A DNA stretch of 64,000 nucleotides from Bacteroidia bacterium (GCA_037045145.1 JBAOIA010000012.1:682001-746000); one strand, 5' to 3'. Shown: positions 10,115 through 19,092, numbered from the stretch's first letter. Notes: generated by a model not told the origin, from the letters alone. Translations and numbers: made by a program.

Positions 10115-10670
10115 TTAAATACTATTTTTGCTTTTTCAATTAGCTCTCCTCTATATCCGCCATCAGCAATAAGCAGTTTAATGCCCCACATGGTTTTCTT
10201 TGAGTTTGCGCATGAGTAGTTCGGCTGCTTTGCTGTCATGTACATGTGCAACGCTTACCATTACCGTAAGTAACCATCCATTTTTGTCTACCTCCACATG
10301 CCGTTTAATACCCTTTACTTTCTTATTGCCGTCTATGCTCATGAGCGATTTGTTGTTGGCACTGCGTACACTTTGGCTATCTATTATGCCGGTGCTTGCA
10401 TCTGCTTTTTGACCCATTTCAACTCTGGTTTGATTGCGTATTTTTTCTAATACTTTATCATATACTCCCTGCTCTTGCCATCTTTGGTAGTAGTAATAAA
10501 CTATCTGCCACTGTGGAAAATCATTGGATAATTGCCTCCATTGACAGCCTGTTTTTACCAAATAATATATTCCATACTTGCCGTAAATCATGTTTGCGTT
10601 TACGATTTTCATTAGGCGTTAATTTTTCTATTCTTTGCCATTGGGCATCTGTTAGATTGGATGGATACAT
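10115..10670 (-). pseudogene. IS5-family transposase remnant (frameshifted, 3' truncated)
   Basis: The transposase starts at the ATG at 10670 (MYPSNLTDAQWQRIE ... DLRQVWN). It then needs a +1 frame change to enter YYLVKTGCQWRQLSNDF, which runs in the open frame at 10612-10178. That frame contains the first catalytic Asp (GIIDSQSVRSANN) and KKVKGIKRHVEVD. A TAA after KENHVGH interrupts it, and a second +1 shift restores KLLIADGGYRGELIEKAKIVF, carrying the second Asp. The homology then ends at 10115, before the catalytic Glu. The IS5 family is recognised from these motifs. Confidence 0.85.
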
Positions 10671-10764
10671 TTTAAGAGATTTTAGTCAATCCCTAATAAA
10701 TTGTATCTTTTCCTCTCTTTTAGGTGCTCTTATTCTTTTTTTTCGTTGAAATTTAAACAGGCTC
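10115..10764 (-). mobile_element. Truncated IS5-family element, copy 1
   Basis: Positions 10115-10768 match 12545-13198 with a single difference that I can find by eye (10310 A versus 12740 G). The right terminal inverted repeat is intact at 10754-10764 (TAAACAGGCTC), followed by TTA. The other end is missing: about 204 bp, including the left inverted repeat and the region encoding the catalytic Glu, are replaced by unrelated DNA at 10114. The copy is therefore a remnant that cannot move by itself. Confidence 0.88.
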
Positions 10765-10988
10765 TTAATCCTTGATTTTTGAATATCTCGAAAATAAATC
10801 CTCCATAGATTATTATCAATAATATTAAATTGACTAAGTTGGTTGTACTTGTTTTCATGTTATTCGCAATAATTTGACAGATAACAATCCATATTTACTG
10901 GAAGTAAACAATCTTAAGAATTAAGCGAGTCGTTTAAAAACTGGATGGATATTTATCTTGAAACAAAGAAATTTACTGAAAGTCAAAT

Positions 10989-11171
10989 TCACTCCTCTTC
11001 TTTTCTATAATCTTTAATCTTTTCGTATAATGCAAGTATGCATGAAATGAAAAGAAAAATTTGATAAATTCTAATATTTTCTAAACCTGCCTTAATAATT
11101 TCAGACAAGAACCAAACAAAGGCAACTAAAATAAATCCAATCTTGAATAAGTCAATATTCTTTTTCTGCAT
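10989..11171 (-). CDS. Small two-helix membrane protein, unknown function
   Basis: A 60-residue frame from an ATG at 11171 with two hydrophobic helices (about residues 9-27 and 34-50) and charged ends (MQKKN and KIKDYRKEEE). It lies 15 bp downstream of the unknown 190-residue gene on the same strand, so the two look co-transcribed. A small two-helix partner beside a short secreted or cysteine-bearing protein is reminiscent of peptide/immunity pairs, but nothing in the sequence proves it. It could also be a chance frame. Confidence 0.45.
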   Translation of the reverse strand: MQKKNIDLFKIGFILVAFVWFLSEIIKAGLENIRIYQIFLFISCILALYEKIKDYRKEEE

Positions 11172-11186
11172 TTGCTATACTAACTT

Positions 11187-11759
11187 TTATAATGATTGAA
11201 TGGCACAATCAATGGCAAGGCCAAGTAAGCATAATTCTAAATCCATACTACAAACCACCATACTACCAGCTCCCATACTTGATAACATTTGATTCATGCA
11301 TGTAAGAAATGGCAAATCACTTGGATTAATATCGGGGCTAAATGAAAGAGAATTCCATTTACTTTCAGTATATAAACCTGTAATTGCTACATCATTATTT
11401 ACAGTCAGTAATTTCCACTCTCCATTCATATCAAGTAAATTTGATAGCTCACCCCTAGTATTGGCAACCCAACTTAAATATTTGGTCGTGCCTAGTCTGT
11501 AAAATGTAAATAAAACTTCCTTTTCATCTGCATTATTTATTGTAGGTAGCCACAATGCCTGGACTGTAGTATTATTGTATGTCAACAATCGTTTTCTCCC
11601 AGCTAAAGGAGTACGACCAAAACGCTCTAAATAAGTTGTATAATCAGTTGAAGCTATAAAATTAGCTAAGTCTTTATCAGTATCGTCAACAGCCATATCA
11701 GATCGTTGAGGATACTTGCAAGAATAAATTGAAATAGAATTAGAGTTGCAGTTGCACAT
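11187..11759 (-). CDS. Hypothetical protein with cysteine-bearing ends
   Basis: 190 residues from an ATG at 11759; a TTG at 11786 would add nine residues and is less likely. I recognise no family. The N-terminus is unusual (MCNCNSNSISIYSC, three Cys in 14 residues). The middle is an ordinary globular-looking stretch (ASTDYTTYLERFGRTP ... LFTFYRLGTTKYLSWV). The C-terminal 40 residues carry four Cys in a hydrophobic, Gly- and Met-rich tail (CMNQMLSSMGAG, VVCSMDLELCLLGL, AIDC). It has no standard signal peptide. It sits in the stretch flanked by the two IS copies, with a small two-helix membrane gene 15 bp downstream. Confidence 0.5.
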   Translation of the reverse strand: MCNCNSNSISIYSCKYPQRSDMAVDDTDKDLANFIASTDYTTYLERFGRTPLAGRKRLLTYNNTTVQALWLPTINNADEKEVLFTFYRLGTTKYLSWVANTRGELSNLLDMNGEWKLLTVNNDVAITGLYTESKWNSLSFSPDINPSDLPFLTCMNQMLSSMGAGSMVVCSMDLELCLLGLAIDCAIQSL

Positions 11760-12337
11760 AAATTTATTTGTTTTTATTCTCCCCAAATCAAGATATTTAT
11801 TTTCTGATTTTTATGAATAAAATATGAAACAATAAAATCTACTTATAACAGCATTGAGTTGTGTTTGTGGGAAAGTTAGGTTTAAAAATGTTTAAGAGTG
11901 GTTTTGGTTTTGGAAGAGTTGGGTTTGCTGTTGGTTGATGTTGGTTTTGACAGACCTTTACTGAATTTGGTTTTGTTTGATTTGATTTTGGGGGTTATAG
12001 ATGTGGATTTGGGGACAGTTTGGCAGTTGTTGTGATACTGATAGCGAATTGTTGCGAATTTATGAATGGGATTTTTGAGGTTAGAATTTTATTTTTTTTA
12101 TAAGTGTGACCTCTTTGGTTGGGAAATGTAATGGATTTTATTTGCCCTGAAAACATGGTCCAGTTGGGTTGCGAAACCAGGCCTGTAAAAAGAATGTTAT
12201 TGCCTTTTGTAAAGGCTTTTTTCCTGTGATGATGCAAAGTTTTGTTTGTTGCATGCCGGGGTGATTTCAATATTTATGCCATTGCAGTTATAACGTAAGA
12301 GTTTGTTGTTTTTTCCAGGTTGAGATTTCGTTATTTA
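11760..12337. other. Gene-poor, strongly G/T-biased stretch
   Basis: No convincing gene is seen here. The plus strand is very rich in G and T: over 11881-12060 I count about 56 G against 10 C. A 91-codon minus-strand frame at 11995-12270 is low-complexity in character (many Lys, Asn, Thr and His forced by the base bias), has no recognisable motif, and is not called. The stretch ends at the TTA target duplication of IS copy 2. Confidence 0.6.
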
Positions 12338-12340
12338 TTA

Positions 12341-12351
12341 GAGCCTGTTTA
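12341..12351. repeat. Left terminal inverted repeat of IS copy 2
   Basis: GAGCCTGTTTA is the exact inverse complement of 13184-13194. The flanking TTA at 12338-12340 is one half of the target duplication. Confidence 0.9.
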
Positions 12352-13100
12352 TGTTTTATTCAATAATAATTTTATTGCAGATAATTTAACCATTGATTCA
12401 GCCGAGTCAAATAGAAGTTCGTAATTTCTGCAAAGCCTTCTGTCGTTGTCAAACCAGGAAAATGTTCTCTCTATTACCCATCGCATGGGTAATGGTTTAA
12501 AACTGGTTTCTTCTTTTGTTCTCATTACAATTTACAGTACATAGTTAAATACTATTTTTGCTTTTTCAATTAGCTCTCCTCTATATCCGCCATCAGCAAT
12601 AAGCAGTTTAATGCCCCACATGGTTTTCTTTGAGTTTGCGCATGAGTAGTTCGGCTGCTTTGCTGTCATGTACATGTGCAACGCTTACCATTACCGTAAG
12701 TAACCATCCATTTTTGTCTACCTCCACATGCCGTTTAATGCCCTTTACTTTCTTATTGCCGTCTATGCTCATGAGCGATTTGTTGTTGGCACTGCGTACA
12801 CTTTGGCTATCTATTATGCCGGTGCTTGCATCTGCTTTTTGACCCATTTCAACTCTGGTTTGATTGCGTATTTTTTCTAATACTTTATCATATACTCCCT
12901 GCTCTTGCCATCTTTGGTAGTAGTAATAAACTATCTGCCACTGTGGAAAATCATTGGATAATTGCCTCCATTGACAGCCTGTTTTTACCAAATAATATAT
13001 TCCATACTTGCCGTAAATCATGTTTGCGTTTACGATTTTCATTAGGCGTTAATTTTTCTATTCTTTGCCATTGGGCATCTGTTAGATTGGATGGATACAT
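12349..13100 (-). pseudogene. IS5-family transposase, broken by two frameshifts and a stop
   Basis: From the ATG at 13100, 49 codons (MYPSNLTDAQWQRIEKLTP ... SMEAIIQ) end at 12951. The family sequence continues in the +1 frame from YYLVKTGCQW to KENHVGH (stop at 12608), then again +1 as KLLIADGGYRGELIEKAKIVFNYVL. There a TAA replaces an expected sense codon, and the same frame goes on as IVMRTKEET ... RWVIERTFSWFDNDRRLCRNYE ... LLLNKT to the stop at 12349. The DDE residues (IIDSQS, IADGGY, VIERTF) are all encoded. The first two lesions are shared with copy 1. Confidence 0.88.
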
Positions 13101-13183
13101 TTTAAGAGATTTTAGTCAATCCCTAATAAATTGTATCTTTTCCTCTCTTTTAGGTGCTCTTATTCTTTTTTTTCGTTGAAATT

Positions 13184-13194
13184 TAAACAGGCTC
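13184..13194. repeat. Right terminal inverted repeat of IS copy 2
   Basis: TAAACAGGCTC is followed by TTA (13195-13197), the second half of the target duplication. The same 11 bp followed by TTA occur at the right end of copy 1 (10754-10764). Confidence 0.9.
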
Positions 13195-14901
13195 TTAAAA
13201 CGACAAGGAAGCTCCTGCCAGCAATTGCAGCCTGTAAGAAGGATAGTTATACCATTTAAAGTATTGTACTGAGCCAATATTATTGACATTAAGAAATACT
13301 GACACCATCTTTGAGTAGCGGTATTCGATTGAAAGGTTAGCATCAAAATAGGGCTTTAAGCGTTGGAATGAGTCGCCATTGTAGGCAGCGGCAAAGCGTT
13401 CGCCACGATAAAACATATCTGTTTTAAAGATAATCTTTTCTCTCAGTAAAATATAGCCACCCAAATTGATTTCAACAGCCGGAACAAACCATGCCTTGGC
13501 AAGTCCATCGGGCTTGTTATTGGTATATGTTGCACCAATGTGTGTATTGAATTTTTCATTGCGCTCAAATACCAATTCACCTTTTAAGGTAATCACATCA
13601 GCATCGCTGTAAATGGTGGAAAATGTTGTATAGTTTAATGCACCGGTTGAATCGTTTACAAAGTAAACTGCATCTTTTAATCTCATAAAAGACGCCCCTG
13701 CACTAAAGAGAATTTCTTTGTCTAACTTGATATTTAACCCTCCTGAAATATCGAGCTTATTATTTGTATTGCCGGGTAAAACAAAGTCACCGGTAAATGG
13801 ATTCTCCTTAGTCATTGCCTTATAGGTATTTTTTTGCATACCTCCTGAAACCTGTGCATGTATCATTAAAACATCACTGGCTAACTTATATCTGGCTTCT
13901 ACGTGTGGATACAAATGAAATTTAGCCGCACTGTTTGCCTCCCACTCTGTGTTGAGACCCGCAATTAAACGAAACTCCGGAAACTCCAATGTGTAACGTG
14001 GATTAATACTCACAATAGTGTTTTTAACCAATGTATCAAATGGAAGTTTAGTACGTGAATAATCAACTTTTATGTTTGCCAATGCATCTCTGTCGGCAAT
14101 TTTACGTTGCAGTTTTCCGGCTAATATTACACTGTTTTCTATTGTTTTACTGGTGTCGCGCTTCCCGCTATAACCATAAAATGACAAGCCTGCATCAAAC
14201 TTATAAGTTGACTCCTGTTTTGAAAAGTTATCAAAACCTATTTCACCTGCAATACCGCTAAACAACTGACGTGTTTCAGCTTTGCTGTACACTGTTGACT
14301 TTCCATCATAACCATAAAAACGAATAACATTTCTTTCGAAGTTTAATTGAGTCCTGAGTGTACCGTAATCAGTAAATTTTTTGCCGAATAATTCAAGAGC
14401 ATTCTCGCTATTGTCAGTCTTACCGTAGTTTTTAATTTTTCCTGTTGATGAATGGTGCTTCAGATGTATTCCTGCATCAAACTCTTTTGAACGAAGTGCA
14501 TTATAAAATAATTCAGCATAAGGAGTGTTGTGTGTTCCATATCCTCCGCGCACATAGCCCTTGTGCAGCATTTTTATTTCATCATCTTTAATTTTTACAG
14601 GCTTTATTGGCGAAGTATTAAAAGGTAAATCAGCACGTTTACCTTCTATGTTATATTTAAACTTCACCTCTTTGACTGATGATGTATCGGCACCCGGCAT
14701 GTCACTAATTTTAACAGCATCAGACAAGGTAGGTTGATAGTCTTTAACAACGATAATGTTCTCATCACCAATGTTTTTTATGGTGTCGCGTGTTTGTGCT
14801 TTCGACTGTAAAAACGCTAAGCCCAAAACACTAAAGAATATTGTTCGCTTTAACATGATTGCTGTATTCATTCCTGACTCTATTGTTGTTTTAGTTTTCA
14901 T
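13195..14901 (-). CDS. Outer-membrane beta-barrel protein (TonB-receptor-like)
   Basis: About 568 residues from the ATG at 14901; ATGs at 14871 or 14856 are alternatives, the last giving a compact signal peptide MLKRTIFFSVLGLAFLQSKAQ. After a short linker (VVKDYQPTLSDAVKI) the protein is a run of amphipathic strands (YVRGGYGTHNTPYAELFY ... YFDANLSIEYRYS) ending in LLAGASLSF, the terminal Phe of outer-membrane barrels. There is no plug domain, so it is not a standard TonB receptor. Its start overlaps the end of the TPR gene by 11 bp, which suggests translational coupling. Its stop codon TAA coincides with the target duplication of IS copy 2, so the reading frame is intact. Confidence 0.8.
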   Translation of the reverse strand: MKTKTTIESGMNTAIMLKRTIFFSVLGLAFLQSKAQTRDTIKNIGDENIIVVKDYQPTLSDAVKISDMPGADTSSVKEVKFKYNIEGKRADLPFNTSPIKPVKIKDDEIKMLHKGYVRGGYGTHNTPYAELFYNALRSKEFDAGIHLKHHSSTGKIKNYGKTDNSENALELFGKKFTDYGTLRTQLNFERNVIRFYGYDGKSTVYSKAETRQLFSGIAGEIGFDNFSKQESTYKFDAGLSFYGYSGKRDTSKTIENSVILAGKLQRKIADRDALANIKVDYSRTKLPFDTLVKNTIVSINPRYTLEFPEFRLIAGLNTEWEANSAAKFHLYPHVEARYKLASDVLMIHAQVSGGMQKNTYKAMTKENPFTGDFVLPGNTNNKLDISGGLNIKLDKEILFSAGASFMRLKDAVYFVNDSTGALNYTTFSTIYSDADVITLKGELVFERNEKFNTHIGATYTNNKPDGLAKAWFVPAVEINLGGYILLREKIIFKTDMFYRGERFAAAYNGDSFQRLKPYFDANLSIEYRYSKMVSVFLNVNNIGSVQYFKWYNYPSYRLQLLAGASLSF

Positions 14902-17900
14902 TGTTTTCCTCCTCCTTAGGTTGCTGTGGCTGAGGAACACCCTCTGTTGTTATCAGTGCATTGAGTTTTTCTGTTGCAATTTGCTTCAGGTCTTCAGGGT
15001 CTGATGGATTTTTTTCGTAATTATCAATTATGCTCTGATAGGTTTGCTTTGCCTGAAAATTATCTTTCAGTGCAATGTAATTATCACCTAATAGAATAAA
15101 CGCTTTGCCAATCCAGAAATCGTAAGAAGGGACTTGTTTTATCACTTCAAAACATTTTTTCTGCGACTCTTTATAGTTGCCCCACTTGTATTGAATAAAT
15201 GCCAGTGTATATTTAGCTTCTGCCACAACCTCACTGTTGCTTCCTTTCGCAATCTGGTTAAACTCCTTAGCTGCCGCAGCGTAATCTTTAGCTTCCATAG
15301 AACAACGCGCCTTAATCAGTCGTGCTTCTGAGATAACCGATGGATCTGTCTTATCATTCGACAAAAGTTTATCGGCATACACAATTGCCTGACTGCAGTT
15401 TTTCAATTTATCGTAACTTCTCATTGAACCTGTCTGTGCTATCAGCAGGTTGTCTGCATAATCGGCATTAGACTCTAAACGCTGATAGGCAGTAAGTGCC
15501 TGATCATAATTTTTCTGTGTATAATAAATAGCCGATGATCGGATGAGTGAACGTTCAGTAAATAAATTCTTTGTTGCACTGTTTACCGTTTCATAGCCTT
15601 TTAGTGCGTTAACATAATCTTTAGCCATATACTCACACTCTGCTTTATAAAAAGTTGCATTCAATAGGTATGTGCCATTAGGAAAACGCGACAAATACAG
15701 CGCAAAGTCATTTGAAGCATTTTTATAATCACCTTTCATATAGCGTTGTTCTGCTGCTTCATAAGTTATGGAATCTTGTGCGCCACTGCTGACTGCATTA
15801 TTGGGGATTTTCTTTACATAATCGAAATATGCATTGGGATTTCCCTGAGCTACATAAATATTTTTAATCTGATTTAAAGCTTCTACCGACTCCGGTGTTG
15901 AAGGGTACTTTGTAACAACCTGTTTAAAGGTTTCAATTGCTTTTTCATCATTTTTACTATTGAAATAAATAAGACCTTTATTGAGCAATGATTTTTTGAT
16001 ATATGGACTGGCAGGAAACGAACTAATGAGTTTATTATAAGCTAACTCTGCTTCAGCATCCTGATCGAGAACCATCAATGCTTTAGCTCTTTCAAAATAA
16101 GCATCATCGGCATAATTAGATTTTGGATAAGTAGAAATCAATTGCTGCATGGCATCAGCTTTTGCTCTGTTGTTACCATTAATTCCCAGAATGATTCCTC
16201 TCTGAAACAATGAGTAATCTGAAGAAGAAGCCTTTGATCCTACTGCCTGTGAGTAAAAATTTTCTGCATTAGCAAAATCGCGTTGCATAAAATAGGCATC
16301 TCCTATACGTACCAATGCATCATTATAACGACTGTTGTCAGTCTCACCCCTTGATGCAATGTACTTTCGAAACCATGTTGCTGCTTCTTTATAATTTCCT
16401 TTCTTGTAATAACAATAGCCCATATCGTAATTTGAGCGATTATAAAAACCTAGCTTCAATGCTGCAGGTGTGAAAATAAATATGCGATACTCTTTTATAG
16501 CATCATCAAATTTATTTTGATTGTACAATGCTTCCGATTTCCAATAAATTGCCTGTGCCTGAATGAGCGGATCTATGTTGGTTGTTATTGCCTTATTGAG
16601 TAACCTGATTGACTGTTCATAATCGTGGTCGTTGAATAATTCAACGGCACGGTAATAGGCCACTTTCTGGTAGGCTGCATTTCCAGATGCAGTTCGGTTT
16701 TTAATTTTATCCAATGCAGCTAATGCTTCTTTATAGTTCCTTGTCTGCATATAGAGCGTTGCCAGCAATTCTGTTATCTCATCCTTATGTTCAGACTTTG
16801 GATACTTAGTCATAAAATCATTCATCACCCTGATAGTTGATGACTGCATGTTAAGGTCAACAGCAAGTTTTGCATAGTTAAACATAGCCTCTTCCTGTAT
16901 TTGTGGATCATAACTCATCTTCGATGCAGATTCAAAAGCTGTTAACGCACCTTGTTTATCGTCAGTTTTCAGGAAACAGTCTGCGAGATGAAAATAGGCG
17001 TTCTGCGCCAGCTTGTCTTTGGGGTTTAGCACCTGCTTGAGATAATCAATTGCCTTTGTATAGTCTTTAAGCATGTAGTAGCAAAAACCGACCTGATATT
17101 TTTCCTGTCTTGTGGTTTGCGGTATATTTTTAGTGTAGTCTTCAAAATAAGTGATTGCTTTTGCAAAGTTTCCCTTACGATAAAATGACTCCGCAACAAT
17201 TCTGGTAATTTCTGTTTTGTTTTGAGTGTTTTCTGCTTTTAAGGCCGGTATTGCATAGTCAAGTGCTTCATCATACTTCTGCTGATCAAAATAAATTTGT
17301 GTGATATACAAAGGCACCAAGGGACCAAATGATTCTGAATTTTTCAGTTTCATAAATTGTTCCAATGCAGCTTTATTATTATTTCTTGAATACTCTACAT
17401 GTGCATTGTAATATTGTGCCGCTGTCTGATATTTGGATTCAACATTGATGATCTGCGATAAACTTTTACCTGCCTTATCATAGTCCTTACGTGTGAAATA
17501 ACTATAACCCTTCTTAAAATAATATTCAATCACTTCATCATTTTTCAGATAGGCAACATCCACCGCTTCAAAATGAGTGATGGCGTTTCGATACTTCCGC
17601 TGCTTATAATAAATTCGCCCAAGTTGAAAATGTGCGAATGAAACATTAATACTCTGCGGATATTTACTAATAAAATCTGTCAGCAAAAATTCTGCATCAG
17701 GATGATATAACTCTGCTGCACACAGACCAATATAATACATTGCATCCTGACGTGCTGCTTCAGAAATTGGTTCTTCCAAAGCTTTTGTAAACTCCTCACG
17801 TGCTGCACTGAATTTTTCTTTACGCAATAAATCCAATGCAGATTTATAACGCCATTCCACATCGGTGTAAATGTTGGTTTGTTGTGCCAACGACAACAGT

Positions 17901-17950
17901 GGAAAAAACAATATCACCAAATATATACTTCGCCTGACCATTCTAAACAT
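14891..17950 (-). CDS. Large periplasmic tetratricopeptide-repeat protein
   Basis: About 1,019 residues from the ATG at 17950 (MFRMVRRSIYLVILFFPLLSLAQ, a good signal peptide). The frame runs open to 18076, but a TAATTTTG promoter element at 17978-17985 lies inside that extension, so the shorter start is chosen. From residue about 30 to the end the protein is a continuous series of 34-residue TPR-type helix pairs (ALDLLRKEKFSAAREEFTKA, YDKAGKSLSQI, FDDAIKEYRIF, YAAAAKEFNQI and others) with a charged tail (PKEEENNEN). It is probably a periplasmic scaffold. The overlapping downstream barrel gene suggests the two work together at the outer membrane. Confidence 0.85.
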   Translation of the reverse strand: MFRMVRRSIYLVILFFPLLSLAQQTNIYTDVEWRYKSALDLLRKEKFSAAREEFTKALEEPISEAARQDAMYYIGLCAAELYHPDAEFLLTDFISKYPQSINVSFAHFQLGRIYYKQRKYRNAITHFEAVDVAYLKNDEVIEYYFKKGYSYFTRKDYDKAGKSLSQIINVESKYQTAAQYYNAHVEYSRNNNKAALEQFMKLKNSESFGPLVPLYITQIYFDQQKYDEALDYAIPALKAENTQNKTEITRIVAESFYRKGNFAKAITYFEDYTKNIPQTTRQEKYQVGFCYYMLKDYTKAIDYLKQVLNPKDKLAQNAYFHLADCFLKTDDKQGALTAFESASKMSYDPQIQEEAMFNYAKLAVDLNMQSSTIRVMNDFMTKYPKSEHKDEITELLATLYMQTRNYKEALAALDKIKNRTASGNAAYQKVAYYRAVELFNDHDYEQSIRLLNKAITTNIDPLIQAQAIYWKSEALYNQNKFDDAIKEYRIFIFTPAALKLGFYNRSNYDMGYCYYKKGNYKEAATWFRKYIASRGETDNSRYNDALVRIGDAYFMQRDFANAENFYSQAVGSKASSSDYSLFQRGIILGINGNNRAKADAMQQLISTYPKSNYADDAYFERAKALMVLDQDAEAELAYNKLISSFPASPYIKKSLLNKGLIYFNSKNDEKAIETFKQVVTKYPSTPESVEALNQIKNIYVAQGNPNAYFDYVKKIPNNAVSSGAQDSITYEAAEQRYMKGDYKNASNDFALYLSRFPNGTYLLNATFYKAECEYMAKDYVNALKGYETVNSATKNLFTERSLIRSSAIYYTQKNYDQALTAYQRLESNADYADNLLIAQTGSMRSYDKLKNCSQAIVYADKLLSNDKTDPSVISEARLIKARCSMEAKDYAAAAKEFNQIAKGSNSEVVAEAKYTLAFIQYKWGNYKESQKKCFEVIKQVPSYDFWIGKAFILLGDNYIALKDNFQAKQTYQSIIDNYEKNPSDPEDLKQIATEKLNALITTEGVPQPQQPKEEENNEN

Positions 17951-17977
17951 GTTTAATTGCTGATTTAAGATAAAATG

Positions 17978-17985
17978 CAAAATTA
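17978..17985 (-). promoter_or_regulatory. -7 promoter element (TAATTTTG) for the TPR-barrel pair
   Basis: The minus strand reads TAATTTTG, matching TAnnTTTG, 28 bp upstream of the ATG at 17950. No TTTG -33 box is seen at the standard spacing. It supports the shorter start of the TPR gene. Confidence 0.45.
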
Positions 17986-18182
17986 TTGATGTGCTTAGGG
18001 TGCTAATGAATTTAAATCCGATTATTAGCCTTTTTATGAACAGAAAAATGAGGATAACTAACCCTTTTTCAGTCACAAAAATTCTGATAGTTGATGAATA
18101 ATCATTCTAAAATCACCTAAACAATAAATCCCTGAAACCATTTACCGGAATTAACGTATAGGCATCTAAAAAATTATCCAAA

Positions 18183-19034
18183 ATGAACAAATCAGTTATT
18201 TACGGAATAGTCGCACTTGCAATCGTAATGAGTTTTTCATCTTGTAAAAAAGACAAAAGTGATGCTGACTACGATTACTCTATGGCAACAGATATGTCCT
18301 TAGCAGAAAACACAATGGAAGAAGTTACAAAGATGGCAGATCAAGCCGGAGACTACGGACAATTGATGACTTACAGAAACAGCACTTCTGCAACAGTTAC
18401 TGCTATCGGTTGCGCAGCAGTGACCATTGAAAATGTAACAGCAACCATCAAAAAAATGACGCTAGACTTTGGAGCAACTGATGTTACTTGCATGGATGGC
18501 AAAAGAAGACGCGGTAAAATATTCGTTCAGTTTGAAGGAAATTATCGTGATGCTAATCATGAACACACTATCAGTTTTGAAAATTACTTTGTGAATGACT
18601 ACAAAATTGAAGGCACGCGAAAAATAACTAATATCGGAAAAGACAGTCAAAATCAAACTGTATTTTCAATAAATGCAGATATCAATATCAGCAATCCTAA
18701 TGGCAAAACAATGACCTGGCAAAGTCAGCGTACACGCACTTGGATTGCAGGGGAAAACACAACCTTTAATACCGATAGTATAAATGGTGTAAAGGATGAT
18801 ATCTACTCTGTTACAGGCAGTGGCAGCGGAAAATCATTTAACGGAACTACTTTCAGTGCCAATATTACGGAGCCTTTAATAATTTCATTGCAATGTCGAT
18901 TTATTACAAAAGGCAAAGCGGAACTTTCTCCCGGTGAGCAGGCTATTCGATATATAGACTACGGTGACGGCACCTGTGATGCTATTGCTGCAATCACAAT
19001 CAACGGAGTTACATACTATCGTGAAATACCATAA
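18183..19034 (+). CDS. Hypothetical lipoprotein
   Basis: A 283-residue protein with a lipoprotein signal (MNKSVIYGIVALAIVMSFSSC, Cys21, then KKDK). The mature part is Thr-, Asn- and Asp-rich with predicted beta strands (RGKIFVQFEGNYRD, HTISFENYFVNDYKIEGTRKI, MTWQSQRTRTWIAG). Similar lipoproteins occur singly in Bacteroidota genomes; I know of no function. A strong terminator follows 23 bp after the stop. Confidence 0.75.
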   Translation: MNKSVIYGIVALAIVMSFSSCKKDKSDADYDYSMATDMSLAENTMEEVTKMADQAGDYGQLMTYRNSTSATVTAIGCAAVTIENVTATIKKMTLDFGATDVTCMDGKRRRGKIFVQFEGNYRDANHEHTISFENYFVNDYKIEGTRKITNIGKDSQNQTVFSINADINISNPNGKTMTWQSQRTRTWIAGENTTFNTDSINGVKDDIYSVTGSGSGKSFNGTTFSANITEPLIISLQCRFITKGKAELSPGEQAIRYIDYGDGTCDAIAAITINGVTYYREIP

Positions 19035-19057
19035 AGAATTGTCGGTTCAAAAAAATC

Positions 19058-19081
19058 AACCCGCCAATGTGCGGGTTTTTT
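19058..19081 (+). terminator. Rho-independent terminator after the lipoprotein gene
   Basis: The stem is AACCCGC (19058-19064) with GCGGGTT (19071-19077) around the loop CAATGT, followed by a T run to 19081. An A run lies on the left side, so it may also serve the converging ald operon. Confidence 0.85.
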
Positions 19082-19092
19082 GTTACCTGAAA

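Larger units (their letters stand above)
12341..13194 (-). mobile_element. IS5-family insertion sequence, complete-ended copy 2 (854 bp)
   Basis: Both termini are visible: GAGCCTGTTTA at 12341-12351 and its exact inverse TAAACAGGCTC at 13184-13194. They are bounded by a 3-bp direct repeat TTA (12338-12340 and 13195-13197). The length, the short TNA-type duplication and the transposase motifs fit the IS5 family. The single transposase gene is broken, so the element could move only with a transposase supplied from elsewhere, or by recoding. The right TTA is also the stop codon of the neighbouring barrel gene. Confidence 0.9.

Noticed and set aside
11995..12270. 91-codon minus-strand frame as a gene
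   Set aside because: It lies in the G/T-biased stretch; its composition follows the base bias and it has no recognisable motif, promoter or neighbour logic.
10115..13194. Composite transposon formed by the two IS copies
   Set aside because: Copy 1 lacks its left end and inverted repeat, so the two copies cannot now act together as a unit; whether they once did cannot be told.
17951..18076. N-terminal extension of the TPR protein from 18076
   Set aside because: A -7 promoter element lies inside it, and the ATG at 17950 gives a clean signal peptide.
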